A stretch of 21,963 nt of DNA, taken from Alphaproteobacteria bacterium UBA685 (GTDB taxonomy: Bacteria > Pseudomonadota > Alphaproteobacteria > Puniceispirillales > Puniceispirillaceae). Below are positions 14,584 to 21,963 of this stretch, one piece after another. The notes beneath the pieces were generated by a model. It worked only from the letters and a program-made list of their open reading frames with translations. It was not told the DNA's origin and did no database searches. Every line of letters starts with the position of its first letter. The first letter of the stretch is position 1. The DNA lies in NCBI GenBank assembly GCA_002299005.1, contig DBMZ01000154.1, forward strand, positions 1-21,963. The letters are read 5' to 3'. A program made the translations under genes and the position numbers.

Positions 14584-15762
14584 ATGACTGAGATGACACC
14601 GCAGAATTTTGCTGAATTAGAAAGCATGATGGCACAGATAGTGGCCGATAAGGCGCCTGTCTCTATTCGCGCAATGGGCACCAAAACAGGGCTAGGTGCG
14701 CCAAATGACGCAAAGGATAGCTTAAATTTATCACACTTATCAGGCATTATCGATTATGAGCCTGAAGAGTTGATTATCACGGCCCATGCGGCAACCCCTC
14801 TGGCAGAGATTGAGGCGGCATTAGCGGTCAAAAATCAGATGCTTGCCTTTGAGCCGCCGCATTTAGATGCTCTGTATCAAACAGCGTCTACGGGCAGTAT
14901 TGGCGGGGCGTTAATGGCCAACCTATCTGGCCCAAGGCGTCTATCGCAAGGCGCGGCACGAGACTTTTTGCTTGGTTTTCAAGGGGTGTCTGGTCGCGGT
15001 ACGTCTTTTCGTTCAGGCTCTAAAGTGGTGAAGAATGTTACGGGCTATGATTTATCAAAACTGCTTTGTGGCTCTTACGGCACATTGGCCGTGATTGATG
15101 AGGTAACGCTCAAGACATTGCCCGCCGCTGAGACTTCGCTTTCGTTAATCATTGCCAATAATGACATGGTAGCGGTGGCCGCCGCCGCGAGAGCCGCGTT
15201 GCAAACTGCCTATGAGCCATCTGCCACCGCGATATTACCGCAAGGGGTGCATCGCCTGTCGCAAAATGCCTCTATAGCGGTTATACGCCTCGAAGGGGTC
15301 GCTATATCGGTGCGTGATAGGTTTGAAAAACTGCAAGCAGCTCTATCAGCCTATGGCCACACAGATAGCCTCGCATCTGATGAGTCACAGATTTTATGGC
15401 AAGAGTTGCGTGACGTGACGCCCTTATCAGATGATAGCGGTCAGATTTGGCGCATTTCTTGCGCGCCCTCAGAAGGGCCAGCGCTTTTGGTATCGATAGA
15501 GCAAAGCCTTGATGTGCGTGCTTATTTTGATTGGGCTGGCGGGCTTTTATGGCTGTCATGCACAGCACCAGATGCGCATAAAATCATCAGGCAAGCGCTT
15601 GCGGCCCATGGTGGTGGTCATGCAACCTTGATGCGCGGTGATGATGAATTGCGGCAAAATATTCCTGTGTTTGAGCCATTATCAAAGCCGCTTGCCCAGT
15701 TAAATAAACGAATTCAAGAAGCTTTTGATCCCTATGGTCTCCTTAATCCGGGCCTTCTTTAA
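14584..15762 (+). CDS. glcE: Glycolate oxidase, FAD-binding subunit GlcE
   Basis: 392 residues from ATG 14584. Second flavin-type subunit of the glycolate oxidase complex. The PCMH-type FAD region shows IRAMGTKTGLGAP, IDYEPEELIITAHAATPLAEIEAAL, FEPPHLDALYQTASTGSIGGALMANLSGPRR and DFLLGFQGVSGRG, then VVKNVTGYDLSKLLCGSYGTLAVI. The last run is strongly characteristic of GlcE. The C-terminus ends DPYGLLNPGLL, as in related FAD oxidases. A GTG five codons earlier (14569) is open, but it lies within the purine run (14564-14576) that serves as ribosome site for the ATG. It is separated from glcD by 18 bp and from glcF by 48 bp, so all three are one transcription unit. Confidence 0.94.
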   Translation: MTEMTPQNFAELESMMAQIVADKAPVSIRAMGTKTGLGAPNDAKDSLNLSHLSGIIDYEPEELIITAHAATPLAEIEAALAVKNQMLAFEPPHLDALYQTASTGSIGGALMANLSGPRRLSQGAARDFLLGFQGVSGRGTSFRSGSKVVKNVTGYDLSKLLCGSYGTLAVIDEVTLKTLPAAETSLSLIIANNDMVAVAAAARAALQTAYEPSATAILPQGVHRLSQNASIAVIRLEGVAISVRDRFEKLQAALSAYGHTDSLASDESQILWQELRDVTPLSDDSGQIWRISCAPSEGPALLVSIEQSLDVRAYFDWAGGLLWLSCTAPDAHKIIRQALAAHGGGHATLMRGDDELRQNIPVFEPLSKPLAQLNKRIQEAFDPYGLLNPGLL

Positions 15763-15810
15763 TCATGGCCGCCTTTAATGGTACCAATTGACAGATGTGG
15801 ATAGACAAAG

Positions 15811-17106
15811 ATGCAAACGCATTTTACAGCTGAACAGCTAGCCAACCCGCTGATTAGTGAGGCGGATGAGATTTTGCGCAAATGTGTGCATTGTGGGTTT
15901 TGCACCGCCACATGCCCGACCTTTGTGCTGACAGGTGATGAGCGTGATAGTCCGCGCGGTCGTATCTGGATGATCCGCGATATGCTGGAAAATGACCAAG
16001 AGGCACCGCCCGAAGAAACAGGCTTTCATCTTGATAGATGCCTGACATGTCTGTCTTGCACAACGACCTGTCCGTCTGGTGTGGATTATATGCATTTGGT
16101 CGATATTGGGCGCCATCACATCGAAGAAAAAGGCAAAAGAGACTGGTTTGATTCTGTTTTGCGCAAGGTGCTTGGCACTGTTTTGCCGCGCGCACAGCTG
16201 GCGCATAGCGCGTTGTTCTTTGCATGGCTCGCAAAACCATTGGCAGGTCTGTTCTCTGGCAGAGTGCGCGCAATGTTATCGCTGGCACCAAAGAGATTGC
16301 GCGCCCTAGACCCTGTGGGGGCAAGTGATGCGCGTTATCGGCCAAAGGAATATCCCGCCAAAAGAGTGGCGCTGTTGGCAGGATGTGCACAGCGGGCGAT
16401 TAACCCAGATATCAACGCCGCCACCATTGCGCTCTTAAACCGCTTTGGTGTTGAGGTGGTGGTGAAAAAGAAGGCCTATTGTTGCGGCGCCTTATCGCAT
16501 CATATCAATGATGAAAGCGGCGCTAAGGCGGCGATGCGTGCGTCCGTTGCCGCATGGGCTGAGGAATTGCACAAAGATGGTCTTGATGCGGTGATTGTGA
16601 ATACATCAGGCTGTGGCACGACGATTAAAGATTACGCTAATCTGTTAAAAGATGACCCGGATTACGCCCATCTTGGCGCGCAAATTGCCTCTATGGCCAA
16701 AGATGTGAGCGAGTTTTTATATGATGCTAATCTGCTAACGCCGCTAAAGCCGCGTGCGATGAAGATTGCCTATCATGCGGCTTGTTCTTTGCAACATGGG
16801 CAAAAGATTACACAAGCGCCTAAGGCGTTATTGGCGAATGCAGGCTTTGAGGTTGTGACGGCCAAGGAATCGCATTTATGTTGCGGCTCTGCCGGTGTCT
16901 ATAATGTGTTACAGCCTGAGATGGCAAGCCAATTACAGGCACGCAAATTGGGCCATATTAATGATTTAAAGGCTGATGTGGTGGTCGCAGGTAATTTGGG
17001 CTGTATCAATCAGTTAAGTGATAGTGATGCCCCGATTATGCATATTATTGAGCTGTTAAATTGGGCCTATGGCGGGGATGCCCCAAAAGAGCTTCCGCGC
17101 CAATAG
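15811..17106 (+). CDS. glcF: Glycolate oxidase, iron-sulfur subunit GlcF
   Basis: 431 residues. Electron-transfer subunit of the glycolate oxidase complex, predicted to face the inner membrane. Two 4Fe-4S ferredoxin motifs are complete: Cys 25, 28, 31 and 35 (CVHCGFCTATCP) and Cys 77, 80, 83 and 87 (CLTCLSCTTTCP). The C-terminal half has two CCG-type domains, seen as AYCCGALSHH and LCCGSAGVYN, which bind a further cluster or act in electron transfer in this family. A hydrophobic stretch near residues 130-150 may help membrane contact. The ribosome site is poor (GTGGATAG). It is the last gene of the glc unit: no malate-synthase or permease gene follows, and the fumarase gene converges after 15 bp. 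Confidence 0.95.
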   Translation: MQTHFTAEQLANPLISEADEILRKCVHCGFCTATCPTFVLTGDERDSPRGRIWMIRDMLENDQEAPPEETGFHLDRCLTCLSCTTTCPSGVDYMHLVDIGRHHIEEKGKRDWFDSVLRKVLGTVLPRAQLAHSALFFAWLAKPLAGLFSGRVRAMLSLAPKRLRALDPVGASDARYRPKEYPAKRVALLAGCAQRAINPDINAATIALLNRFGVEVVVKKKAYCCGALSHHINDESGAKAAMRASVAAWAEELHKDGLDAVIVNTSGCGTTIKDYANLLKDDPDYAHLGAQIASMAKDVSEFLYDANLLTPLKPRAMKIAYHAACSLQHGQKITQAPKALLANAGFEVVTAKESHLCCGSAGVYNVLQPEMASQLQARKLGHINDLKADVVVAGNLGCINQLSDSDAPIMHIIELLNWAYGGDAPKELPRQ

Positions 17107-17121
17107 GCTTATGATATGCGC

Positions 17122-18732
17122 TTAATCTAGCTTAAAGAAATCATTGCCCTTATCATCCATCACGATGAAGGCAGGGAAGTCTTCGACCTCGATTTTCCAA
17201 ACAGCTTCCATGCCTAATTCGGCATATTCAAGCACTTCGACTTTTTTGATGGCATCTAGCGCTAATTTGGCGGCAACACCGCCGATTGAGCCGAGATAAA
17301 AGCCGCCATAAGTCTCGCACGCTTTCCTGACTGCGGCAGAGCGGTTGCCTTTTGCCAGCATCACCATTGAGCCGCCGGCGGCTTGAAACTCATCGACATA
17401 AGAATCCATGCGGCCCGCAGTGGTCGGGCCAAATGAGCCTGAGGCCATGCCGTCAGGTGTCTTGGCCGGACCCGCATAATAGACGGGGTGATCTTTGATA
17501 TAATCTGGCAATGAGCCTGTTTCTTGCAGGCGTTCCTTTAGCTTGGCATGCGCGATATCTCTTGCAACGATCAGCGGCCCTGAGAGACTAACGCGCGTTT
17601 TCACAGGGTGCTGTGAGAGGGTTTTCAAGATATCTGCCATCGGCTGGTTCAAGTCGATTTTTACCACATCATCATCTGCGACCTCATCTGCGACATCTGG
17701 CAAGAAACGTGCCGGGTCTTTTTCCAATGATTCGATAAAGATACCTTCTGCGGTAATTTTGGCTTTGACTTGGCGGTCGGCCGAGCATGAGACGCCAATG
17801 CCAATCGGGCAAGAGGCACCATGGCGTGGTAGGCGGATGACGCGGACATCGTGACAGAAATATTTGCCGCCAAATTGCGCGCCAATGCCAAGCTCTCTTG
17901 TTAATTGCAAGACACGCGCTTCCCATTCTGTATCACGCCAGCCATGACCTGCCTCTGAGCCTTGTGTTGGCAAATTATCAAGCGCTTTGATAGACGCCAT
18001 TTTCACGGTCTTCATCGTATATTCAGCAGATGTGCCGCCAATGACTATGGCCAAATGATAGGGCGGACAAGCCGCTGTGCCGAGGTTGATAATAGCCTCT
18101 TTAACAAATGCCATCATGCTGTCATCATTTAAGACAGCTTTGGTCTTCTGATAAAGGAATGATTTATTGGCAGACCCGCCGCCTTTTTGGATGAAGGTCA
18201 AATCATATTGCGCGCCTTTACCGGCATAGATATCAATCTGTGCTGGCAGGTTGTTGGCGGTGTTTTTCTCATCAAACATGGTCAGAGGCGCCAATTGTGA
18301 ATAGCGCAAATTGGCTGTCTGATAGGTGTTATAGACGCCCTCTGATAGATGCTTGGCATCATCGCCGGCTGTCAGGACGCGCGCGCCTCTAGTGGCTGAG
18401 ATAAGGGCGGTGCCTGTATCTTGGCACATTGGCAAGACGCCATCAGATGCTACCACTGCGTTCTTTAGCATTTCCAAAGCAACAAAGCGGTCATTCTTTG
18501 TGGCTTCTGGGTCATCTAGTATCGCGCGCAGCTGTGCAAGGTGGGCAGGGCGTAACAGATGGCTGATATCTTTGAAAGCGCGTTCAGATAAAAGACGCAA
18601 GCCCTCTGGTGCCACCTTAATATAGGTCTCACCTTCAATTTCAATCGGTGTTACATGCGCCGAAGTGACAAGCTCATAACGTGCATCATCGGCACCAACG
18701 GGCAAAAGCGGTGTGTAGGTAAATTCAGACAT
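17122..18732 (-). CDS. fumA: Class I fumarate hydratase (4Fe-4S)
   Basis: 536 residues, close to E. coli FumA/FumB (548). TCA-cycle enzyme interconverting fumarate and malate, cytoplasmic and oxygen-sensitive. The three cluster cysteines are visible: Cys103 in [11 protein letters not shown], Cys222 in [10 protein letters not shown] and Cys316 in [10 protein letters not shown], almost identical in position to the E. coli ligands. The C-terminal beta domain has [32 protein letters not shown], typical of the one-chain form. The AGGA ribosome site is about 8 nt before the ATG. It lies 39 bp downstream of sspB on the same strand, so the two probably share a transcript. The symbol fumA is used for the family; the organism may name it differently. 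Confidence 0.95.
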   Translation of the reverse strand: MSEFTYTPLLPVGADDARYELVTSAHVTPIEIEGETYIKVAPEGLRLLSERAFKDISHLLRPAHLAQLRAILDDPEATKNDRFVALEMLKNAVVASDGVLPMCQDTGTALISATRGARVLTAGDDAKHLSEGVYNTYQTANLRYSQLAPLTMFDEKNTANNLPAQIDIYAGKGAQYDLTFIQKGGGSANKSFLYQKTKAVLNDDSMMAFVKEAIINLGTAACPPYHLAIVIGGTSAEYTMKTVKMASIKALDNLPTQGSEAGHGWRDTEWEARVLQLTRELGIGAQFGGKYFCHDVRVIRLPRHGASCPIGIGVSCSADRQVKAKITAEGIFIESLEKDPARFLPDVADEVADDDVVKIDLNQPMADILKTLSQHPVKTRVSLSGPLIVARDIAHAKLKERLQETGSLPDYIKDHPVYYAGPAKTPDGMASGSFGPTTAGRMDSYVDEFQAAGGSMVMLAKGNRSAAVRKACETYGGFYLGSIGGVAAKLALDAIKKVEVLEYAELGMEAVWKIEVEDFPAFIVMDDKGNDFFKLD

Positions 18733-18771
18733 AGGGTTAATCCTGTGTGATATCAGCGTTAAGAGGGCTGG

Positions 18772-19272
18772 CTACTCTTCGGTGGTGCGGTTGCGGAAGC
18801 TATCTAATGAGACGATTTCGGCAGTCTCATTAGGGTCACGCTCTGGCTCATCACTATGTTCAAGCGCTTGGATGGCGCCGGCTATTTCGCTATCACTATC
18901 GTCAAGGGCGCCAAATTGCAGGCCAAAGCCAACAGATGGGTCTGAGAATTGTGTGACAGAGGCAAAAGGCACGATAAGCGTCTCTGGCTTGCCTGAGAAT
19001 GACAATGTGACTTGGAAGAAGGTATCTTCGACTTTCAGGTCCCAGAATTGATGCTGGATAACGATGGTTAATTCATTCTCACCATCTTTGATAAGGCTTT
19101 GATTGACCTCAACGCCGGCAAAATCTGTGCGGAAAGTGATAAAGAAGTGAGATTCGCCCGGAAGCCCAACATGTTCTGCAATCGTCAACGCCCCGCGCAG
19201 GACATTACGCATTGAATCATCAACTAGTAACTCATAATTGATGCCAGAAATATGTTCACTCTCGTCAGACAT
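18772..19272 (-). CDS. sspB: SspB family ClpXP adaptor (alphaproteobacterial type)
   Basis: 166 residues from ATG 19272. SspB binds the N-terminal part of the tmRNA-encoded tag and hands tagged proteins to the ClpXP protease. The folded domain (about 10-125) shows INYELLVDDSMRNVLRGAL, SHFFITFRTDFAGVEV, LTIVIQHQFWDLKVEDTFF and a SKPE-type turn before TLIVPFASVTQFSDPSVGFGLQF, all familiar from alpha-type SspB. An acidic, flexible linker follows, then the terminal block IVSLDSFRNR, which I take as the ClpX-docking peptide. An upstream ATG at 19374 is open but falls inside the tmRNA gene, so it is rejected; a G-rich site precedes 19272. The gene lies directly after ssrA and before the fumarase gene on the same strand. 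Confidence 0.93.
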   Translation of the reverse strand: MSDESEHISGINYELLVDDSMRNVLRGALTIAEHVGLPGESHFFITFRTDFAGVEVNQSLIKDGENELTIVIQHQFWDLKVEDTFFQVTLSFSGKPETLIVPFASVTQFSDPSVGFGLQFGALDDSDSEIAGAIQALEHSDEPERDPNETAEIVSLDSFRNRTTEE

Positions 19273-19287
19273 CTTGCCCCCACTTGC

Positions 19288-19314
19288 AAAAGTGCGCTCG
19301 CGATTGCGCGCGCA
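19288..19314 (-). terminator. Hairpin with T-run between ssrA and sspB
   Basis: Read on the minus strand: TGCGCGCG, loop CAAT, CGC-GA-GCGCA (19314-19293), then TTTT (19291-19288). A strong GC stem with a two-base bulge, placed after the tmRNA coding piece and ending only 15 nt before the sspB start. It could be the ssrA terminator or an attenuator in the sspB leader. Confidence 0.5.
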
Positions 19315-19408
19315 TGAAAAAGTGAGACGCTTCTGTTGCCAGGTGCCTCCCGAACCCCGCCTATCAGAGCTCAAGCCGATAGGACTTTAAAATGGTCTTT
19401 GTTACCGA

Positions 19409-19447
19409 CTAGGCAGCAACAGCAACCGGAGCAGTGTTGTCATTTGC
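19409..19447 (-). other. ssrA: tmRNA tag reading frame (ANDNTAPVAVAA, stop TAG)
   Basis: From the GCA resume codon at 19447 the frame reads Ala-Asn-Asp-Asn-Thr-Ala-Pro-Val-Ala-Val-Ala-Ala and stops at 19411-19409. With the alanine carried by tmRNA the tag starts AANDN, the SspB-recognised end, and closes VAA, the ClpX-recognised end. Confidence 0.92.
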
Positions 19448-19532
19448 AACTACTACATGGCCCGATAACGGCGGGTACCATACCGAACGAAGACACAGCC
19501 TTTATTACATGCGTCGATCCTATTTCGCCCCC

Positions 19533-19575
19533 ATAATCACCGAAAACCCTCATAAGTATGAAAAAATATGAGAAA
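19533..19575 (-). other. Intervening spacer of the permuted tmRNA gene
   Basis: The 43-nt AT-rich segment between the CCA end of the acceptor piece and the 5' G of the coding piece. In known two-piece tmRNAs it is cut out of the precursor. Confidence 0.8.
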
Positions 19576-19760
19576 TGGTGGAGGCGCCGGGTACCGCCCC
19601 CGGGTCCGCTCTGCTTATTTCACTGCATGTTTATCGTTATAGTCGGCAAGCCGACAGCTATAACATAAGCCTTGTTGCGCATTTATTAAAGCCCTAATCG
19701 AAGAGCTGTAATGATTGACGCATATTAGGTGTCGAGATCACCCCTATTTTTGGTGGTTTT

Positions 19761-19789
19761 TTGGCTCTAGCTGTGGTCAATTGTAAATC
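19761..19789 (+). promoter_or_regulatory. Possible promoter for thyA
   Basis: TTGGCT (19761-19766) and TAAATC (19784-19789), 17-nt spacer, about 37 nt before the thyA start. It is only a moderate match. It lies between the divergently transcribed ssrA and thyA. Confidence 0.3.
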
Positions 19790-19825
19790 TAGCTTGTGGT
19801 TCTGATAAGGGAGTGGATAGCACCG

Positions 19826-20620
19826 ATGCGCGCATATCTCGATTTGTTGAGTAAGGTCATGGAAGAAGGCACAGATAGGTCTGATAGAACAGGCACTGGC
19901 ACAAGAGCGATTTTTGGCCATCAGATGCGCTTTGACCTTTCAAAAGGCTTCCCTTTGCTGACCACCAAAAAGCTTCATCTGCGCTCGATTATCCATGAAT
20001 TATTATGGTTTATCTCGGGTGATACCAATATCAAATATCTGCAAGATAATGGTGTGACGATTTGGGATGAATGGGCAGATGAGACAGGCGATCTTGGCCC
20101 TGTTTATGGCAAGCAATGGCGCCGCTGGCAGGGGGTTGATGGCACAGAGATTGACCAGCTAAGCGACCTGATTGAGATGATTAAAACAAATCCAGATTCG
20201 CGCCGCCTGATGCTATCTGCGTGGAACCCGGCTGATGTGCCTGATATGGCCTTGCCGCCTTGCCATTGTTTGTTCCAATTTCATGTCGCAAATGGCCGCC
20301 TATCATGCCAGCTTTATCAACGCTCGGCTGATATATTTTTGGGCGTGCCCTTCAATATCGCCTCTTACGCGCTTTTGACGCATATGATAGCGCATGTCTG
20401 TGATTTGGAAGTGGGTGACTTTGTCCATTCCTTGGGCGATGCGCATATTTATCATAATCATTTTGATCAGGTGAAAACCCAGCTTGAAAGACAGCCCGGC
20501 TCGTTGCCGCAATTGGTGATGCATAATCCACCAAAACAGATTGAAGATTTCACCTATGACTGCTTTGAGATTACCAATTATGAAGCGGCCCCCACAATCA
20601 AAGCGCCAATAGCGGTTTAG
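19826..20620 (+). CDS. thyA: Thymidylate synthase
   Basis: 264 residues, exactly the length of E. coli ThyA. Makes dTMP from dUMP using methylenetetrahydrofolate and releases dihydrofolate, which the next gene product reduces. Landmarks: [19 protein letters not shown] (20-38), [38 protein letters not shown], the active-site PPCHCLFQF with nucleophilic Cys146, and [20 protein letters not shown]. The C-terminus ends KAPIAV, the mobile closing segment. The ORF can be read from an earlier GTG at 19796, but ATG 19826 gives the family-standard N-terminus MRAYLDLL. The AAGGGAG site is about 12 nt away. folA starts 9 bp after the stop, so thyA-folA is one operon. Confidence 0.98.
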   Translation: MRAYLDLLSKVMEEGTDRSDRTGTGTRAIFGHQMRFDLSKGFPLLTTKKLHLRSIIHELLWFISGDTNIKYLQDNGVTIWDEWADETGDLGPVYGKQWRRWQGVDGTEIDQLSDLIEMIKTNPDSRRLMLSAWNPADVPDMALPPCHCLFQFHVANGRLSCQLYQRSADIFLGVPFNIASYALLTHMIAHVCDLEVGDFVHSLGDAHIYHNHFDQVKTQLERQPGSLPQLVMHNPPKQIEDFTYDCFEITNYEAAPTIKAPIAV

Positions 20621-20629
20621 GAGGGTTTG

Positions 20630-21148
20630 ATGAATACAAAATTGGTCGCAGTGGTCGCGATGGCCTCAAACCGTGTGATTGGTGATGGTGATGATTTGCT
20701 CTGGCATTTGCCAGGCGATCTGAAGCGTGTGAAACAGCTCACCATGGGCTGTCCGCTAATTATGGGTCGCAAGACGTGGGATTCGATTGGCAGGCCTTTG
20801 CCGGGCCGTGCTAGCATTGTTTTGACCAGAGATAAAAACTGGCAAGCAGAGGGCGCGATTGTCGTTCATTCACTAGACGAAGCGCTTCATAAAGGCGCCG
20901 CGTGGCTAGCAGAGCAGGGCACAGGTGAGACGCGTCAAATCTTGTTTGGCGGTGGCCAGATTTACAAGATGGGCCTTGCGCTGTGCGACGCAATAGAGAT
21001 GACAGAGGTCGATTTGGCACCAATAGGCCCCGCGATGTTCCCTGAGATTGACGCCGGCCATTGGCATGAAACAGAGCGCACACAGGTGCCCGCAGACGGC
21101 GATGTGCCTGCCCACCGGTTCTTGCGTTATGAAAAAGCGGCCAACTAG
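20630..21148 (+). CDS. folA: Dihydrofolate reductase
   Basis: 172 residues. Reduces dihydrofolate to tetrahydrofolate with NADPH; the antifolate target. Landmarks: VAVVAMASNRVIG (6-18), LLWHLPGDLKRVKQLT with the catalytic Asp at 30, the NADPH-side PLIMGRKTWDSIGRPLPGR, IVLTRD, and ILFGGGQIYKMGL. All are intact, and the sequence is a chromosomal type with no sign of a resistance-type plasmid form. An upstream TTG in frame is ignored. The AGGAGGG site (20619-20625) overlaps the thyA stop codon, so translation of the two is closely linked. The 3' end lies 3 bp from the convergent mrp stop. Confidence 0.97.
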   Translation: MNTKLVAVVAMASNRVIGDGDDLLWHLPGDLKRVKQLTMGCPLIMGRKTWDSIGRPLPGRASIVLTRDKNWQAEGAIVVHSLDEALHKGAAWLAEQGTGETRQILFGGGQIYKMGLALCDAIEMTEVDLAPIGPAMFPEIDAGHWHETERTQVPADGDVPAHRFLRYEKAAN

Positions 21149-21151
21149 CCC

Positions 21152-21781
21152 CTATTCGATAATGATTTCAGGCGTTGATGTTTGCGTTGCTTCAAGCGAG
21201 GCTAGCAAATTATCGGCAATCGCCAAATAGCGTTGTGCTTGCTCGCTTTCCGGCTGGCTTGCGACAATCGGCGTGCCTTCATCAGAGGTCGCTCTGATAG
21301 CCATCTGCAAGGGCACTTCGCCCAAGAACGGCATGCCAAGTGTTTCAGCTTCTTTTTTAGCGCCGCCATGACCGAAGATATCTGACCGCTCACCACAAGA
21401 GGGGCAGATAAAGTGGCTCATATTCTCAATTAGGCCAAGCACAGGCACATTCACTTTCAAGAACATGTTCAGGCCTTTGCGCGCATCAATTAGGGCCAAA
21501 TCCTGCGGTGTTGAGACAATCACAGCACCTGCCAATTGGGCGCGCTGAGAGAGGGTCAATTGGGCATCGCCTGTGCCTGGCGGCATGTCGATGATCAAGA
21601 CATCAAGACCTTCCCACGCAACATCTTTGAGCATTTGTTCCAACGCACTCATCACCATAGGGCCACGCCAGATGGTCGGCGCATCTTCGGCCACAAGATA
21701 GCCGATAGACATGGTTTGCAAGCCCCATGCTTCGATTGGCAATAATTTTTTATCACTTGTTTGCGGTTTGCGGTTCACCCC
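21152..21781 (-). CDS. mrp: Mrp/ApbC-family iron-sulfur carrier ATPase (N-terminal part missing)
   Basis: About 209 C-terminal residues of an Mrp/ApbC/NBP35-type P-loop ATPase that carries and delivers 4Fe-4S clusters. Visible: MSIGYLV, WRGPMVMSALEQML, the Walker B-like VLIIDMPPGTGDAQLTL, VSTPQDLALIDARKGLNMF, and NMSHFICPSCG, whose CxxC binds the bridging cluster. IFGHGGAKKEAETLGMPFLGEVPL follows, as in the family. The N-terminal Walker A (GKGGVGKS-type) and the YGPS region should precede GVNRKP but are not in the window. The upstream residues in this frame (MRGQN) do not fit the family and come from the degraded tail, so the open frame to 21796 is misleading and no start can be given. Convergent with folA. 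Confidence 0.9.
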   Translation of the reverse strand, partial: GVNRKPQTSDKKLLPIEAWGLQTMSIGYLVAEDAPTIWRGPMVMSALEQMLKDVAWEGLDVLIIDMPPGTGDAQLTLSQRAQLAGAVIVSTPQDLALIDARKGLNMFLKVNVPVLGLIENMSHFICPSCGERSDIFGHGGAKKEAETLGMPFLGEVPLQMAIRATSDEGTPIVASQPESEQAQRYLAIADNLLASLEATQTSTPEIIIE

Positions 21782-21963
21782 ATTTTGACCCCGCAAAGCC
21801 CCTCCGTCATTTTCTCCTCTCCTTCCTCCATACCTCTTCTCTTTAGTCCCTTCATCCTCTCTCGTATTCCTTCTTCTTCTTCTTTATTTTTATCTTCCCT
21901 CCCCTCTTTTCTTCTTTTCTCTTCTTTTCCTCCCTTTCTCTTCTCCCCTTTTTCTTCTTCCTT
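21782..21963. other. Degraded pyrimidine-only tail, probable assembly or read-end artefact
   Basis: From about 21780 the sequence stops matching the expected mrp coding sequence. Purines thin out towards the end: about nine in 21811-21900 and none in the last 63 bases. No gene, repeat unit or signal is supported here. Confidence 0.85.

Larger units (their letters stand above)
19320..19690 (-). ncRNA. ssrA: tmRNA, circularly permuted two-piece form (ssrA)
   Basis: tmRNA rescues stalled ribosomes and adds a degradation tag. Here the gene is permuted, as known in alphaproteobacteria: the acceptor piece is transcribed first and ends with CCTCCACCA (CCA at 19578-19576). After a 43-nt spacer comes the coding piece, starting GGGGGCGAAATAGGATCGACG at 19532. 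The two ends form a 7-bp acceptor stem, GGGGGCG with CGCCTCC, including the G3-U70 pair that marks alanine charging. The T-arm CCGGG/CCCGG (19605-19589 region) is clear. A GCATGT/ACATGC pair (19512-19507 with 19630-19625) can join the pieces. Hairpins at 19636-19664 and 19360-19383 fit pseudoknot-type helices. The 5' end of the acceptor piece and the 3' end of the coding piece are estimates; I see no convincing promoter. The product SspB is encoded just downstream. Confidence 0.93.

Noticed and set aside
15854..16390. 178-residue minus-strand frame antisense to glcF
   Set aside because: It mirrors an intact, motif-rich GlcF; no ribosome site or recognisable domain.
19273..19374. Upstream ATG extension of sspB (34 more residues)
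   Set aside because: The extra codons lie in the ssrA-sspB spacer and the tmRNA coding piece, are Arg/Ser-rich and not SspB-like; ATG 19272 gives the normal family N-terminus.
21807..21963. Pyrimidine tract as a biological polypurine/polypyrimidine (triplex-forming) element
   Set aside because: It interrupts a conserved gene at the window end and purine loss is progressive, which fits a read-tail artefact better.

Overview
The window reads as a chromosomal housekeeping stretch from a medium-GC alphaproteobacterium. The clade evidence is a circularly permuted two-piece tmRNA gene, an alpha-type SspB adaptor, a 41-residue L36 protein and GlcDEF-type glycolate oxidase. Gene density is high, with short gaps, ATGA overlaps and many membrane transporters. 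This fits a streamlined marine lineage such as SAR116, but that placement is a guess. I see no insertion sequence, prophage, CRISPR array, tRNA or rRNA.

Layout. 1-2175 (minus): partial HAD phosphatase, small membrane protein, DUF3179 protein. 2317-3483 (plus): FMN-dependent alpha-hydroxy-acid dehydrogenase. 3523-4062 (minus): exported TPR protein. 4287-5814 (plus): AIM24-family protein and a glutathione transferase with an extra C-terminal domain. 5801-6848 (minus): IspZ/YciB and a flavodoxin-like protein. 6920-8916 (plus): pterin carbinolamine dehydratase, TSUP permease, EamA transporter. 8901-10358 (minus): VOC protein, AzlC, AzlD. 10628-12829 (plus): pgk, msrA and rpmJ, the last too short for routine ORF calling, followed by a clear intrinsic terminator. 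13078-17106 (plus): glcD-glcE-glcF. 17122-19690 (minus): split tmRNA, sspB and class I fumarase, in that transcription order. 19826-21148 (plus): thyA-folA. 21152 onward (minus): Mrp/ApbC ATPase, cut off where the sequence breaks down into a pyrimidine-only tail.

How the genes work together. GlcDEF, the LldD-like flavoenzyme and a phosphoglycolate-phosphatase-like HAD protein point to oxidation of 2-hydroxy acids (glycolate, lactate), with fumarase in the TCA cycle. ThyA, FolA and PhhB concern folate and pterin chemistry. The tmRNA and SspB form a functional pair: the RNA encodes the degradation tag, and the adaptor next door delivers tagged proteins to ClpXP.

I found no clearly new defence or biosynthetic system. 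The most rewarding points are the split tmRNA next to sspB with a hairpin between them, the interrupted inverted repeat around the rpmJ promoter, a possible small RNA between rpmJ and its terminator, and paired dyads upstream of lldD and glcD. The last ~180 bases should be treated as artefact.
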